Source: Cystobasidium ongulense
Taxonomy: Eukaryota > Basidiomycota > Cystobasidiomycetes > Cystobasidiales > Cystobasidiaceae
Direction of reading: 5' to 3'
NCBI GenBank assembly: GCA_022835595.1
Contig: BQUP01000004.1
Span: 1,984,001 to 2,048,000, forward strand
Length of the DNA stretch: 64,000 bases
Part shown: positions 33,049-44,500 of the stretch, in pieces
Numbering within the stretch: position 1 is the first letter of the stretch
How the letters are laid out: the number at the start of each line of letters is the position of its first letter
The notes under the pieces: generated by a model
What the model saw: only the letters and a program-made list of their open reading frames with translations
What the model was told of the DNA's origin: nothing
Databases searched by the model: none
Position numbers and translations under genes: made by a program

Positions 33049-34273
33049 ATGCTGCAGGTAGAAGTACGAAATGGGCGGAGCATCTCCACGCGGTTATTGC
33101 ACACAGTCATGCGTAACTTCAAGTGGTTATTGTCCAAGCCACAAGGGCCCCACCCGGCCGGGTCTCCACGACTCGAGGTCCCCTCCGCAGCTAGCAAGAA
33201 CTGCACTGCATCGGAAAGAAACGTAGATGACACCTGGCTTTATGATCTTGTTCCCAAGGACGCGAAAGTCGCTGAAGAGGCAAAGAGGCGTCGTATCTAT
33301 TAGTGAGTATGGTTTCCTACGTCCTAGTCGGAAATACTGACAAGTTCGTAATATCACTTGCAGTTTTCCCGGAGGTGGCTTTCGAAAGTAAGTAATTGCA
33401 CTCTAGATACGGCCGCACATGCTGTACTCAGTCGAACAGGCCCCACGATGCAGCTCCACCATTCTCCCCGAATGGATGTACACTATGACCTACCGCGCTT
33501 AACTGACGCCATCCCAACAGGACCGCTGTTATCCAGCATTGGCAATTCGTGCATGAACTTGCGTGTGCAGTACCTGCGAATGTGACAGTCGTATCTTATC
33601 CCCTAGCCCCGAACTCGCCTGCCAAAGACAGTATTCCTCACCTCTCAAAGCTATACTCCACCATCATGCAAGAATCTAAACAGAAGAACGAGGAAATCAT
33701 TTTCATGGGAGACTCGGCAGGAGGCAATATTGTACTCTGCTTGCCTCTATATGTCGCGAACAAGGACGAGCAAGCACCTCTTCCTCATCGAATTCTGGTC
33801 ATCGCGCCTGGCGTAGACTGCCGTATCATCAATCCTGAGATACCAGCTCTAGATGCATACGATCCTTTCCTTTCTCACGCATACATCAAAGAAGTAACTG
33901 AAGTATGGGCGAAAGACTTAGATAAAGCAGATCCAATGGTCACTCCACTGTTGGCAGACTTTACACCGTTCAAGAAGCACAACGTCATCTTAGACGGCAA
34001 TTATGGCACCTGGGATGTACTCGCTCCAGATGACAAGCTGCTCATGGAAAAGGCAAGAGACGAAGGTTTAGAAGGGAGCTGGCTTGTTGGAACGGAACAG
34101 ATGCACGTTTACCCTCTGACATGGTGAGCAAGTCCATTTATGGCAGTCCAGCCGGCTATGGTTCAAATCTGGACCCAGATGTTGACCAAATTTCCTGCAG
34201 GATATATGGCCTTCCGGAAGCTGTGGCTGCGAAAGACTGGATTGTAGCAAGATGCGCATCATCGGATTTATGA
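33049..34273 (+). CDS. Alpha/beta-hydrolase (HSL-like), tandem copy 1
   Basis: Serine hydrolase of the alpha/beta-hydrolase fold-3 type, likely an esterase or deacetylase; 317 residues in four exons (33049-33302, 33364-33387, 33521-34123, 34201-34273). The nucleophile elbow is MGDSAGGN, the acid residue lies in the WDVLAPD region and the base is in EQMHVYPLTW. The oxyanion motif, normally HGGG, reads FPGGGFRK. No signal peptide, so probably intracellular. The 24-nt second exon carries most of this oxyanion loop. It shares exon structure and about half its residues with copy 2 immediately downstream, so the pair arose by tandem duplication. The start could instead be the downstream ATG at 33109. 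Confidence 0.82.
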
Positions 34274-34525
34274 CTGAACAAGTGATACCAAGATTCGATA
34301 CAGCTTCATTTGCATTATGCCTCACACCTTGATCGGTTAGTTTCGATCAGGAAGTACTGAGATCTTCGTATTGCATTATTATTGCGATCATCCGCGATAC
34401 AAGGTCTCTGCTTGTTTTCAAACAATACTTTTGTAGCATTACTTTACAACCAAACACAACCAAAGAAAGTTAAGTACCTTCGAAAGCACTCCATCACTTC
34501 CATTTTGTCTAGATCGGCCACGATA

Positions 34526-35717
34526 ATGAATGTGGAACATAGACATGGCAGAAGTCTGCCTATGCGAACACTTCAAGCATGTATACGACCCTTTGGATCA
34601 AAACTTGTGAAACCTGGCAAACCGCTCCCTGCTGGATCGCTACAGCTGTCGGTCCCATCTTTTGCGAAGAAACATTGTGATGTAACGGAACGGCAAGTGG
34701 CAAATACATGGCTGTACGATTTCGTACCCAAGGCTCCGAAAGCAAATCGGGAAGCCGCATCTAGAAGAATCTACTAGTGAGCAATTCAATTACCTTCAAT
34801 TCGCATTGATATTGATACCTTGTTGCCAGCTTTGCCGGAGGCGGCTTTCAGAGGTGAGCAAGCGCGAGGTAAATACAATACGGACGTTTTCCGTCGTATA
34901 GTACTTGTACACAGCCCAAAGAGGTTTCTTATGTGGAAGAAGACTTTTCCTGAAACGACTTCGACTACCCGCAGCCCACCAGCTTCGCAACATTGGAGCC
35001 TCTTAGCTGAACTGGTATGCGCCGTTCCAGCAATAGTTACACTCGTCTCTTATCCTCTGGCGCCAAATTCACCAGCTAAAGACAGCATACCTCATGTTGC
35101 CAAGCTGTATCAGGTTATCATGCAAGAATCAATAAGTAGGGGCGAGACTGTCACGTTTATGGGAGATTCGGCAGGTGGCAATGTCGCTTTCTGCCTTGTT
35201 GTGCACGTCTTGTCAAGCAGACTTGAAGCATCAGCACCAGCAAGCGTTCTCATGATCTCCCCATGCGCAGATTGTCGCAATAACAATCCCGAAATGAAGG
35301 AGATCGACAAGAACGATCCTCTGTTAGATAGCAAATACACCGATGAGGTCGCTGCAAAGTGGACTTTTGGTATGGACAGATCAGATCCTCTGGTATCACC
35401 AGTCTTGGCGGACCTATCGATATTGAAAGCTCGAAATGTCCGTTTGAATTGTTTGGTCGGCACCTACGATGTCCTGGCCGCAGATACGCTTCTGCTACTA
35501 GATAAGGCGACAGAACAGAATTTGCAGGGATCTGCACTAGTCTGGCACCAGCAAATGCATTGCTTCCCGCTGACTTGGCAAGTGTAAGGCTTTGCTTACA
35601 TAGAAGTTCAAGCTGACACGCCTTGTATTCAGGCGTTATGGTCTCCCGGAGGGCAAGGCTGGTAAGGAATGGATAGTCAAGACAGTCAAGCAGACAAAAC
35701 GATTGCACTGGAGCTAG
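34526..35717 (+). CDS. Alpha/beta-hydrolase (HSL-like), tandem copy 2
   Basis: Paralogue of the preceding gene, with introns at the same places. Exon 1 ends RRIYY, a short exon gives FAGGGFQ, and the third continues SPPASQHWSLLAELVCAVP. Nucleophile MGDSAGGNV, acid residue in GTYDVLAADT, His in HQQMHCFPLTW; the last exon is YGLPEGKAGKEWIV. The oxyanion motif is FAGGG, again without the usual His. About 310-320 residues with an intact frame. The N-terminal 60 residues differ strongly from copy 1 while the catalytic core is well conserved. Substrate unknown. Confidence 0.82.
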
Positions 35718-35918
35718 AAGCTGGAAATGGCCGATAGTCATGTGCAAGAGGCCCGTCAGATTAGGCGAGATGCAATGCAAGCGTGATTCGCTTTCCCCGA
35801 ATAAGATGCGCGGTCTGTGCTTGATGTGCTCGCTCGCGACGACCTAGCGACTTGCACGTCGACTCTGCTTCGACACAAGCGATAGGGTGAAGACTGCATC
35901 AGCTACATCACGCATACC

Positions 35919-37228
35919 ATGGCCTCGAGCTCAACGTCCATCTCGAATCGATACAACCTACGGCCCAGGCCGCTTCTTGCGCAGGCGGGGCCCGCTGCTA
36001 CTGGTAGTATGCTCACTCTTCCAGTCGAGATCCAGAACTGCATCCTAGAGTATGCGGTCAACGACGCGCTATCAGACAAGACAGCACGATCCAAGTCTAG
36101 GGCTCTTGGTAAGCTTGTGCTATCAAGCACGCTGCTCACTGCTGAACGAGCTTTGTTTGGGCAGCATTCTCTAGGATCTCGCAAGCTACCAGAGATACAG
36201 TTCTCCGTCTCGCCTACGAAGAGATACACCTCGAGGAGGAGATAGGTCTCGAATGCAAGCAGATAATATGTCTGGCGAAGCTCTTGCATAGCCAGCCTGC
36301 CCTGGCGCAACGCGTGCAGGTCTTATCCATCGAACAGGGCGAGCACGCAATCTGCTGCGAGGAAGAAGAAACAGCTGTCGTTCAAACAGTCAAACTTTGT
36401 CAGCCGAAAACTTTCCGCTTAAACACTAATATACCCTTATACGACATCGTGCCGAATGTCCGTACGGAGCGTTTGCGGCGCCTGTACCTATCATGCTACA
36501 GCGATGTTCAAGGCGATTGTCACAACATTGACTACTGGCTCGTATGGATCGGCAAGGCTGCAAACACAATAGAAATACTAGAAATTCCTGGACATGTGTT
36601 CGTACTCAACGATCCCCCTGCAAATTTGGATTTGGTCCCATTTTGTCCGAATCTGAGAGCCTTACGATGTACCGACTTGGCCATAGGCGGACAAGCTATA
36701 AAGAAAGATGCAAGAACGCCTATGCGGGATCGTAGCCTTTATGAAGCATTCATGGTGCGGCATGCGTCCATACTTCAATGCGTCGACATCAGTGCATTCC
36801 AGGACATCGAATATCAGACAGTCAAGGAATTAGCGGATCTCCCAAGGCTCGCTAAGGTCGAGATGTACTACTCCGAGCATAGGGACACCGTTAATCCCTT
36901 CCAGTACGACCACGACAAACGGTTATCCAATCAGAAATTGTGGGAATTATCGGGTCATCCAACTGTTATGATTCTGCAGATTCGGCTTATGGACAATGCC
37001 AATATCGAAGAGTTTCTCCGAGTCTGCACGCTCTGCCTTCAAAGTCGCTCCTGGCTCCCTCAACTTCGCGAGGTGCGCATGCGCATAAATGCCTATCACT
37101 CGCTCCCTCAGCACTACAAGGCTCGTCTCGGCACCGTCGATCAATTGTATCGCGACTTCGTCTTTCTTTGCGTTCAACGCTCAATACACTTTACAGGAAG
37201 TTTCGCTGAATACATGAATATGCCTTGA
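35919..37228 (+). CDS. F-box-like leucine-rich protein, tandem copy 1
   Basis: 417 residues in two exons (35919-36108, 36165-37228). After a Ser/Arg-rich start comes an F-box-like segment: LTLPVEIQNCILEYAV, then across the intron SRALAFSRISQATRDTVLRL. The remainder has weak leucine-rich repeats (RLRRLYLSCYS, TIEILEIPGHVF, NLRALRCTDLA, PRLAKVEMYY). Such proteins are usually substrate receptors of SCF ubiquitin ligases; Skp1 binding is inferred, not shown. It is a paralogue of the gene at 38225, with the intron in the same place. The target is unknown. Confidence 0.7.
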
Positions 37229-37269
37229 ATTGTCCTACTATATGGATCTTGATCCAGCAGTTTATAGGT

Positions 37270-37389
37270 ATCGCCTCGCGGCTCCTCTCTATTGTATCGA
37301 AAATTCGTTGCTTTGTGTGTGGAGAGCTCAATATCTGTTACCGGTCCATTCGCCGAGTTCATGAATGCGCTGTCTCCTGAACTTAGTGA
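37270..37389 (+). pseudogene. Remnant of the C-terminus of a third F-box-like paralogue
   Basis: In one frame this reads RGSSLLYRKFVALCVESSIS followed by VTGPFAEFMNALSPE and a stop. Copy 1 upstream ends QLYRDFVFLCVQRSIHFTG then SFAEYMNMP. The match is about 30 codons with no other part of the gene nearby, so it is a decayed copy or a partial duplication. Confidence 0.65.
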
Positions 37390-38224
37390 GTAGTTCGACT
37401 GGGAACGTTGTGAAGTTCTGGTGACATCAAAGTACAGTACAGACCAACAAGATACTTGATCAGTGAATAGAGAAAATCAGTATGTTTCACATAGCACTTG
37501 TTAGGATAGAACACCGACCTCTGCACCCGCCACTACTTGCCACAATTTGCTCGCGCCGGAGCAGTCTGCGTTTGTGCGGCTTTGCAACAGCCAACCCAGT
37601 TACCAGCATTGCGGCATGCAAAGACAGATTGCAGGCCGTGTCGCGCGTAACGCCTTTTAGGGCATCCGTGGACTGCCTCGTAGTTTCGCACCTACCGGCA
37701 GGTCGACTTTCCGCAATTTGTCCGTCACTGGCTGGATGCACAGCTTCGACCGGCATAGGGAAGACTGGTCAGCTTCGGTCCCACAATATTCAAACCGCCT
37801 CTACTTGCGGTCAACGGGTTGCACCTGCTTTGGGCATGCTCCGGCTTGACGCGTACCTTCGAAGAGAAGATCTCTGATGGAGGAAAAATGTCGTTCATAT
37901 CGCCTGAGGGGGCGTAAGACAAGTCTGCCGCCGCAGTACCGCCAGACTGTCAGAAAGTCGAATACGTCCAGTCTACACTGCTCATTAGTCCTTTCGAACC
38001 TTCAGATCTCGAATTTCTTCATGCTTCCTCTTGCAGGTTCGCCACCTTTTTAGCAGACCAAACAAACAAACAGATGAACAAACTTGAGGTCAAGATGTAC
38101 GATATGAACCTTCGACGGACACCAACCCTTTCTTCCAAGCGACATTTGCGCAATTGTCGGTTGCAGTTGATATCGTTAGGCTACCTGAGAGCTGCAAGGC
38201 GCCGTAGCAACACAAACAACCTAG
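37390..38224. other. Intergenic, nothing recognised
   Basis: About 830 bp between the paralogue remnant and copy 2. A 131-codon plus-strand frame (37482-37877) lacks any domain or resemblance to the neighbours. Confidence 0.45.
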
Positions 38225-39553
38225 ATGAGCGAGCAGGTCGATGCTTTAAGTCATCACGCCATGGTCTGTCTGCCTGTTGAGGTGCAGAATCGCATTGTTA
38301 GATATGCCGTGCAGGATATTCTGGAAGAGAGCGAGTCTCAGTCCAAAGCTGTTGCATTATGTGAGTTTGGCTTCAGGCCTAACCCGCTCGATGCTGTGCT
38401 ATCATCCAGCCTCTCTCTGTTCTGCTATATCAAGTGCTGACAGCGGCACGTCTTCCCATCAGCTCTCAGTCTCGTCTCAAGAGCCGCATACAATGCAGTC
38501 ACTCGCATAGTCTACAAGCAAATCCGCGTTGATTCTACAAAGTTATCCAGCGAAGCATTGAGCTGCAAGCAAGCCGATGCGCTTGCTGATTCTCTTACTA
38601 CCAACCCTGCACTGGCTTTGCATGTGCATGAGCTATCTGTCCATCTCGCGCCAAAAACCGACCCGTGCTGCCAGAAGTGGTTCACAAGCGTGACACTCCT
38701 CATTCGAGCTTGCGAGCTCAAAGCATTGAATCTGGATGCTGATATCGACTTCTGTCAACCTCTCCCCTTCATAAAGACTGCAAGATTACAAGTGTTACGA
38801 GTGCTGTCCTTCCAGACAGACGCACTGAGGTTCAATGCCATTCATTACTGGCTGGCAGTGATAAGCGATGCGGCCGGAACCCTTGAGGAGTTGGAAATAC
38901 CGGGCTTCGTGTACGAAGATGACAGCGTACCTTTGAATTTGCGACTTGTTCCATTCTGTCCCAAACTCAGAACATTAATGTGTAGCAACAGGGGTGTTGC
39001 CTCGCGGCACCGGAGTCCTGAAGAAAACACCAGAAGGAACTCCCTGTATCAGGCTATCATAAATCGCCATGCCGATACACTGCAGGAGATAGACTTCAGT
39101 GCGTTTCAAGACGACCTCAGACCTATAAGCGTTCAAGTTGCGACATCCTTGCCCAAGCTGCGCACCGTCATATTCTGGTACTGGAACATAGAGGAAGAAG
39201 AGAACCAACCTATCAGCCTTCTCGTATCTACCCAACATCTCATGGATCTATCAGCCTTTTCAAGCATCCGAGCGATCATATTGTTAGTGTTTAGGCACAA
39301 CAATATCAAGGAGATGCTACAGTCCTGCACCTTGTGCTTGGAGAGGTGTACCTGGCTTCCTCACCTGCGAGAATTGAATGTCTTAGTGTTGAATGAAGCC
39401 TTAGAAGATGATCTGGACATTACGATGAGCTCTCAAGCCGCTACTTGCGGATATTACGACAACTTGAAGACGCTGTGTACCGCTCGTGGCGTGACATTCA
39501 GCTTGGGTGGAACTTTGCCGCCCTATCTGGACCCCGATGACACCGAAGGTTGA
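38225..39553 (+). CDS. F-box-like leucine-rich protein, tandem copy 2
   Basis: 408 residues in two exons (38225-38360, 38463-39553). F-box-like part: VCLPVEVQNRIVRYAVQDIL and, after the intron, LSLVSRAAYNAVTRIVYKQI. Leucine-rich part: LQVLRVLSFQ, LEELEIPGFVY, LNLRLVPFCPKLRTL, LPHLRELNVLVL. It shares with copy 1 the intron position and landmarks such as LVPFCPxLRxL, DxSAFQD and CTLCLxxxxWLPxLREL. Moderate divergence points to an old duplication. An SCF receptor role is inferred. Confidence 0.7.
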
Positions 39554-39933
39554 CACATCGAATTGTTCACTTGTCTGATAGGACTGTAGTGGCACGAGTA
39601 AAGCCTTACATGGTCGAGGTCGAGCAATTAGGCGAAGTTCGGATGGTATCAGTGGCAAATCTTGGTTGCGCAACAGCGGGAATGTTTGACTATAAAGGCT
39701 ACACAGGGCAGCTGGCGTGTATAAGGCTACAAATAAACATATCGATTCGATTGGGGAAGGCTCTCTGTTATTTCGTAATGGGTATATTGACGAGTTCGTT
39801 ACCTAATGACCGGCTCTTTTACGGATTTCCTGAGCTTCTCTGAGGCGCTCCTCAGCAGCACGGAGCCTATGGGTGGGATGGACGCATCAGTACAAGCCAT
39901 ATACTACATGATGAGATGAATGAAGGGCTTCTC
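39554..39933. other. Intergenic, convergent 3' ends
   Basis: About 380 bp between the stop of F-box copy 2 and the stop of the hydrophilin-like gene. The open plus-strand frame here has no support. Confidence 0.5.
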
Positions 39934-40705
39934 TCACTCTGCTTGAGCAGCCTGCTCTTTCTCGTTCAGCTGCCTGTCAGCGTGCGTGCGGGCTTCGTTG
40001 TGTCTGGCCATGGCAGCGTCGAGCTCGGCTTTGGCCTTCTGTTCTCGGGAGAGACTGTCTTCAAGGTCGTCCTTCTTTCTTCCTAGAAGACCTCCTCCGC
40101 TGGAGCTGTGCTTGTCGTGGTGTCCAGTGAGACCGGCATCGTGTGTTGTTCCTTGCTCTCGTCCATAGCCGTCCTGAGTGTTATATGCACCAGGAGCGCG
40201 GGTGTCTTGTCCGTGACCACCGAATCCAGCAGCTCCGCCTGGCAGAGTGTTACCAGCGTGCTTGTCGGAGCCTGTCAAGCCGTGGTGACCTGTGGAGGTA
40301 TTGTTGTACTGATCACCGTGCGAGCCGGTTAGGCCGGGGTGCTGGTCAGAGTTTCTGTATGGACAGAACAGGCTTTAGCTATCATACTACAATGCTGCAT
40401 GTTGACATGCTGTGTGCGGCGAATCCCTTACCGAGTGGCGTATGGCTCTTGGCCTGGAATGACGCTTCGACCAGCGGGTTCACCGTAAGCCGCACCGGTT
40501 GTGTTGGTGCCGTGGGTGTTGGTGCCATGAGATGTGCCAACTGGGGCTGCACCTTGGTGGTGCTTTGTGGCACCCTTGTCGTAGGCATCTCCCGCTGTGG
40601 TATGCGTAGTGCTGTCGTGGGCATGATTGCTGAACATGGACGTCATTAGCTGACAGTTGTGCTCGAACGGCATAGAGCAGTTGCTCACCCTTTGATCTTG
40701 TCCAT
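39934..40705 (-). CDS. Hydrophilin/LEA-like Gly-His-rich protein
   Basis: Highly hydrophilic, mostly disordered protein of about 200 residues. Start at MDKIKG (40705), spliced to NHAHDSTTHTTAGDAYDKG, then GTSHGTNTHGTNTTGAAYG; after another intron, repeats of the type PGLTGSHGDQ / HHGLTGSDKHAG. The C-terminal helix is charged (DLEDSLSREQKAKAELDAAM). Composition (Gly, His, Thr, Asp, almost no hydrophobics) matches hydrophilins made under water or heat stress. No catalytic motif. A short upstream exon is possible, since an intron-like gtaggt...ctgcag segment precedes the ATG. Two CACGTG elements lie upstream (about 40793 and 41078). Confidence 0.7.
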
Positions 40706-41515
40706 GAGACCCCTGCAGCAACAAGGACACTCAGCATGATGATATACAGCTTCAGTGCATGCCTTCCCGGCTACTGTACCTACATTTTGATTCACGTGAC
40801 TGAGCCGGTTATGGAAAAGTCAGCAAGGTGTGTCGCTGCTTGCATCGGACTGTCGAGCTCGCTCACTGTTCTGTTTGATTGGAGTAGGAGTAGTGAGCAG
40901 TGGTGCAGTAGCAGCAGTAGGAGTATGTGCAGAGTCAAGATGTAGAATGCGAATCCATCTCGAACAAGCTGTTCCGTGATCAAGCTTCTACACCGCTTTG
41001 GAAATAATTCCTGTGACGTGACCGCGCCGAGACATGACGACCCTTCTTTCGAGTAGAAGTAAACTGTAAAGGCTGTGCACGTGCTGGATTACGTAGGTTC
41101 TAGGCGACATCGACGACGTCAAGCGTCCTGCAGCTGCAGCCTGCCGCGCTGTCAAAGAAGCAGCAGCATGTCGCGGGAAGCCGAGGGCGAGAAGCCGCAG
41201 CAGCCGACAGTCCCGAACAGGAAGAACTAGGTACCTCCCAACGTTACCGTTCAACGAAACAGACTTCTTGCAGTCAAGCGCATATTTATATATATTCATT
41301 CTAATGTACATCCAATAATACTACTGATACGGTTGATCCCCCAATCCGCACAAGGCAAGAACTAGAACGGACCCTTGAAGTCTTTACTGCTCAGAAGCAT
41401 ATCGATTGCATGAAACCTAGGTTAAAAGACTAACTGGCATGAGTACGATACTGAAATCCAGAATGAACGCATTGTTTCAGAAGCTCTGCGTGATTGTGAT
41501 GGCATGCTCTTCGGC
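40706..41515. promoter_or_regulatory. Upstream region of the hydrophilin-like gene
   Basis: About 810 bp between the hydrophilin start and the myosin stop, both minus-strand genes. CACGTG palindromes occur at about 40793-40798 and 41078-41083. A tatttatatatatt AT-run lies near 41283. No gene is recognised. Confidence 0.45.
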
Positions 41516-44500
41516 TTAGGCGTCCAGGTACGCCGTTACCTTGCGAAGATGTGGTACCGATAGCCTGACCAGATGCAAATACTTAGAGTCAGCTGGAGAA
41601 CTGTGCATCATGAAGAAGCTCAAACTCACCATGCTGGGACATATGTATAGAGATCTTCGATGTGTCTAGGTAAGGGAGTATCGTAGGGTCCAACATCCTC
41701 GCCCTCGGGTGGGAGGAGAAGGTGGTCATTACGATCGTTTGCCATGACGCGGGATGCAACAGCCTTCAGCACTTCAGGGGAAATGGGAGTCTGCGAGCAG
41801 GTTTTAGTTTAGTGCAAGCTGACCAGTGAAGTATTTAGCGGATAAGTTCTCACCTCGTAGTCCGCCACAGCATAATTCGAGATGAGCTTCTGTATTTGCG
41901 TGGGTGTAAGCATCCAGCAGACATCGCAAATGATTTCGATATCGTGGGTCGAAGCCTGGACAGAACAGTCAGAAATAGTCCCTTGCATGCGTGGACAACG
42001 CAGACTAACCTTCTTCAATTGGAGCAGCTTCGTCGCTTGCATGAGATGCTCAAGCTGTAAGGTACCCTCTGGCATGTCCTTAGATTGGCACCATTCCTCA
42101 ATTCTAGTAATGTTATATTGAATCTGCATAGCTCTCTTCCACGAGCAGAAGTTTCTTCTCATTAACAATTCGTTGAAACTCTGGACCCCAATGAGCTTGA
42201 GCAATTCAGTGACTACTTGCTGAATGACGGTGGCCTCGACATAGTAGCTCTTCAAGGCCTTGTGGATCTTGCTGAGGAGACTGAGAATGTCGTCTGTGTT
42301 GAAAGCAGGTGTGGTGTTACCGTGTAATAACCGATTGAAGAGTTTAGGCGCTCCCTCGTTGCTGAGGAAACCAGGAAGTGCTTGATATTCGACTAGTGCA
42401 GGGACTGCCATCTTTCCAAGCAATTTCTTAGCTTCTGACATCCAGGTATGGTAGATATTATACTCGAGAGAATCAAGATCGTGCTTGACGATAGTGACGA
42501 GATGCTCATATTCGTCCCAGTCAAAGTCCCGTCCCATACCTTCGGCGCCCGGTCCTATACCTTGCAGGATATCACTTTCGGCGATGCATACGAATGAGAG
42601 GATCTCATGGACATTCGAAAGCCAGAAGATGCCTGGAATGATGGAGTCTTCGCCTGTGAAAGACTGAGGAGAAAGAGAATAGGCTGACGTCAGCTATTTG
42701 TGTAAGGACAGCTAAAGCGAAAGCGAAGGAGGGGGGTATCTCACCATGACATGCTGTTGGATTGTCTGCATGACATTGGCCAAGAAGCGTTCACTCTCCT
42801 TGAGCATACCATATTTCCACATTTCATTGGTAATAAGTGAGATTAGGTGAGCAGGGAAAAGGACCTCCTTTGGCACTGGCGGTGTAGTCGAGCTAGGTGG
42901 TGGGATGCGTAAAGAGGTGATGAGAGATCCAAGAACGTCTTCATCAAGTGGTTTCTCTTCTTCCAGTAAGCGAATAATTTCATCTGCGATAGCTTCTGGA
43001 TCCAGCTCCTCTTCGGCAGCAAGCCTCTTAAGCGCATCATTGGGATAGCCTGAGCCTGCCATAGAATAGGATTTGGGTTGGAACTCATCATAAGGCGGTA
43101 AGGTTGACATTGTAGAGTCGGAAGGATATATTTGAGGCACGCTGCCTCTGCGATTCCTCCGCTTGCCTGGAGTAGCTTGAAGTGCGGCAGCTCCCACTAA
43201 TGGTGTGCCGTTTTCGTGGCTCTTGCCAAGAGTGGTACTGAATGCAGGGTCGCCTCTCTGGTGCGCGCTCATAGACTGCTTGGCGCCACTGACGCCGCGG
43301 AGTTGTTCTCTGAGAGCAGCAAGCTCGGCTCGTAACGAGCCGACTGTCTGTCCTTCATCGCCATTCGTGTTGGCCCCACTGAGCTGCTTTTGTCTAGCTT
43401 CAAGCTCATCTGTCTGAGTAGCGAATTCAGCCATAAGCTTTTCAATTTGGGCGTCTTGATCGGTAATCTTCTTCATTGACTCCTCTAGTTTCTCATCAAC
43501 TTCCCGCTTTTTTGATGAGAGCGATTCGAATTCTGGTAAAGGTACCGAACTCTTCTTTTGAAATTCGAGCTCCTCGCGACTCTTCTTTTCAGCGTCTTCG
43601 AATTTGACTACCCACGATTGAATCGATACCTCAAGAGCTTTGATTTTAGCCTGTTGTTCTTTGTTCTCGGCTGTTCGCCTCTGCAGCGCTTGCGTCAATT
43701 CAACGACCTTGTTCTCGAGCTTATACGATACTTCCTTGAAGTGCGAAGCGGAACGAGCAGCTACTCGCAGTGTCTTGAGCTGAGTTCGGGCTTGGTGTCG
43801 ACGTACGCAAGCTTGCACCTTTGCGATGTCTGATCTGTCTTTGATGTACTCATTGCGAACAGATCTGCCACGCCAGAATGATTGTAGCTTTACTGCAGCC
43901 ATTTCCTTTTTCTGTTCGAGATATAGCAGACGTGCTTTTCGTCCTCGTAAAGCAGCTTGCAGCGTGATGACAGCCTGTCTCGTACGCAGATACTGCTTTC
44001 TTTGCAGGAAACCACGAACAGCTTTCTGTATATCGAGAGCCGCACCTTCCTTCCTCCGTCTATCAGCCTCACGGCGTGCCAAAGTTCGTCTCCACATCGA
44101 TTGAATGCCGACTGTAGTCCTTCGAAGTCTCTGATACCGCGTTTGATGGTAGTGTGCAAGTGCACGTTTCTGCATGAGCGTAACGAGATAATTGAGACGA
44201 TCAGTGCGGACCGTCTCCATGTATGCCAGCATGCCAGCTCGGAAGAAGATCTTGGTCAGACCGATCTGGTACTTGTCTTCATCCTTGATACTGGCGTCTA
44301 AAATGAGGGTGCAGAGGTTTCTCAGGTCGGGACCCCAATTCGACGACGGTGTGAGCATATAGTATCTGGATCGAGCAGGTCAGTCATTCTGTTGAAGAGA
44401 CACTATCCGAGACAAATCTCAGCTCACCTTTCAGCAAATTCTTCGAAGGTCCAGCGGGTCGGATAACCAGCGCATGAGATTCGGATAGTCTCCAAAACAC

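Noticed and set aside
37482-37877. 131-codon plus-strand frame between the F-box copies
   Set aside because: No similarity to the paralogues on either side and no recognisable fold; random-looking composition.
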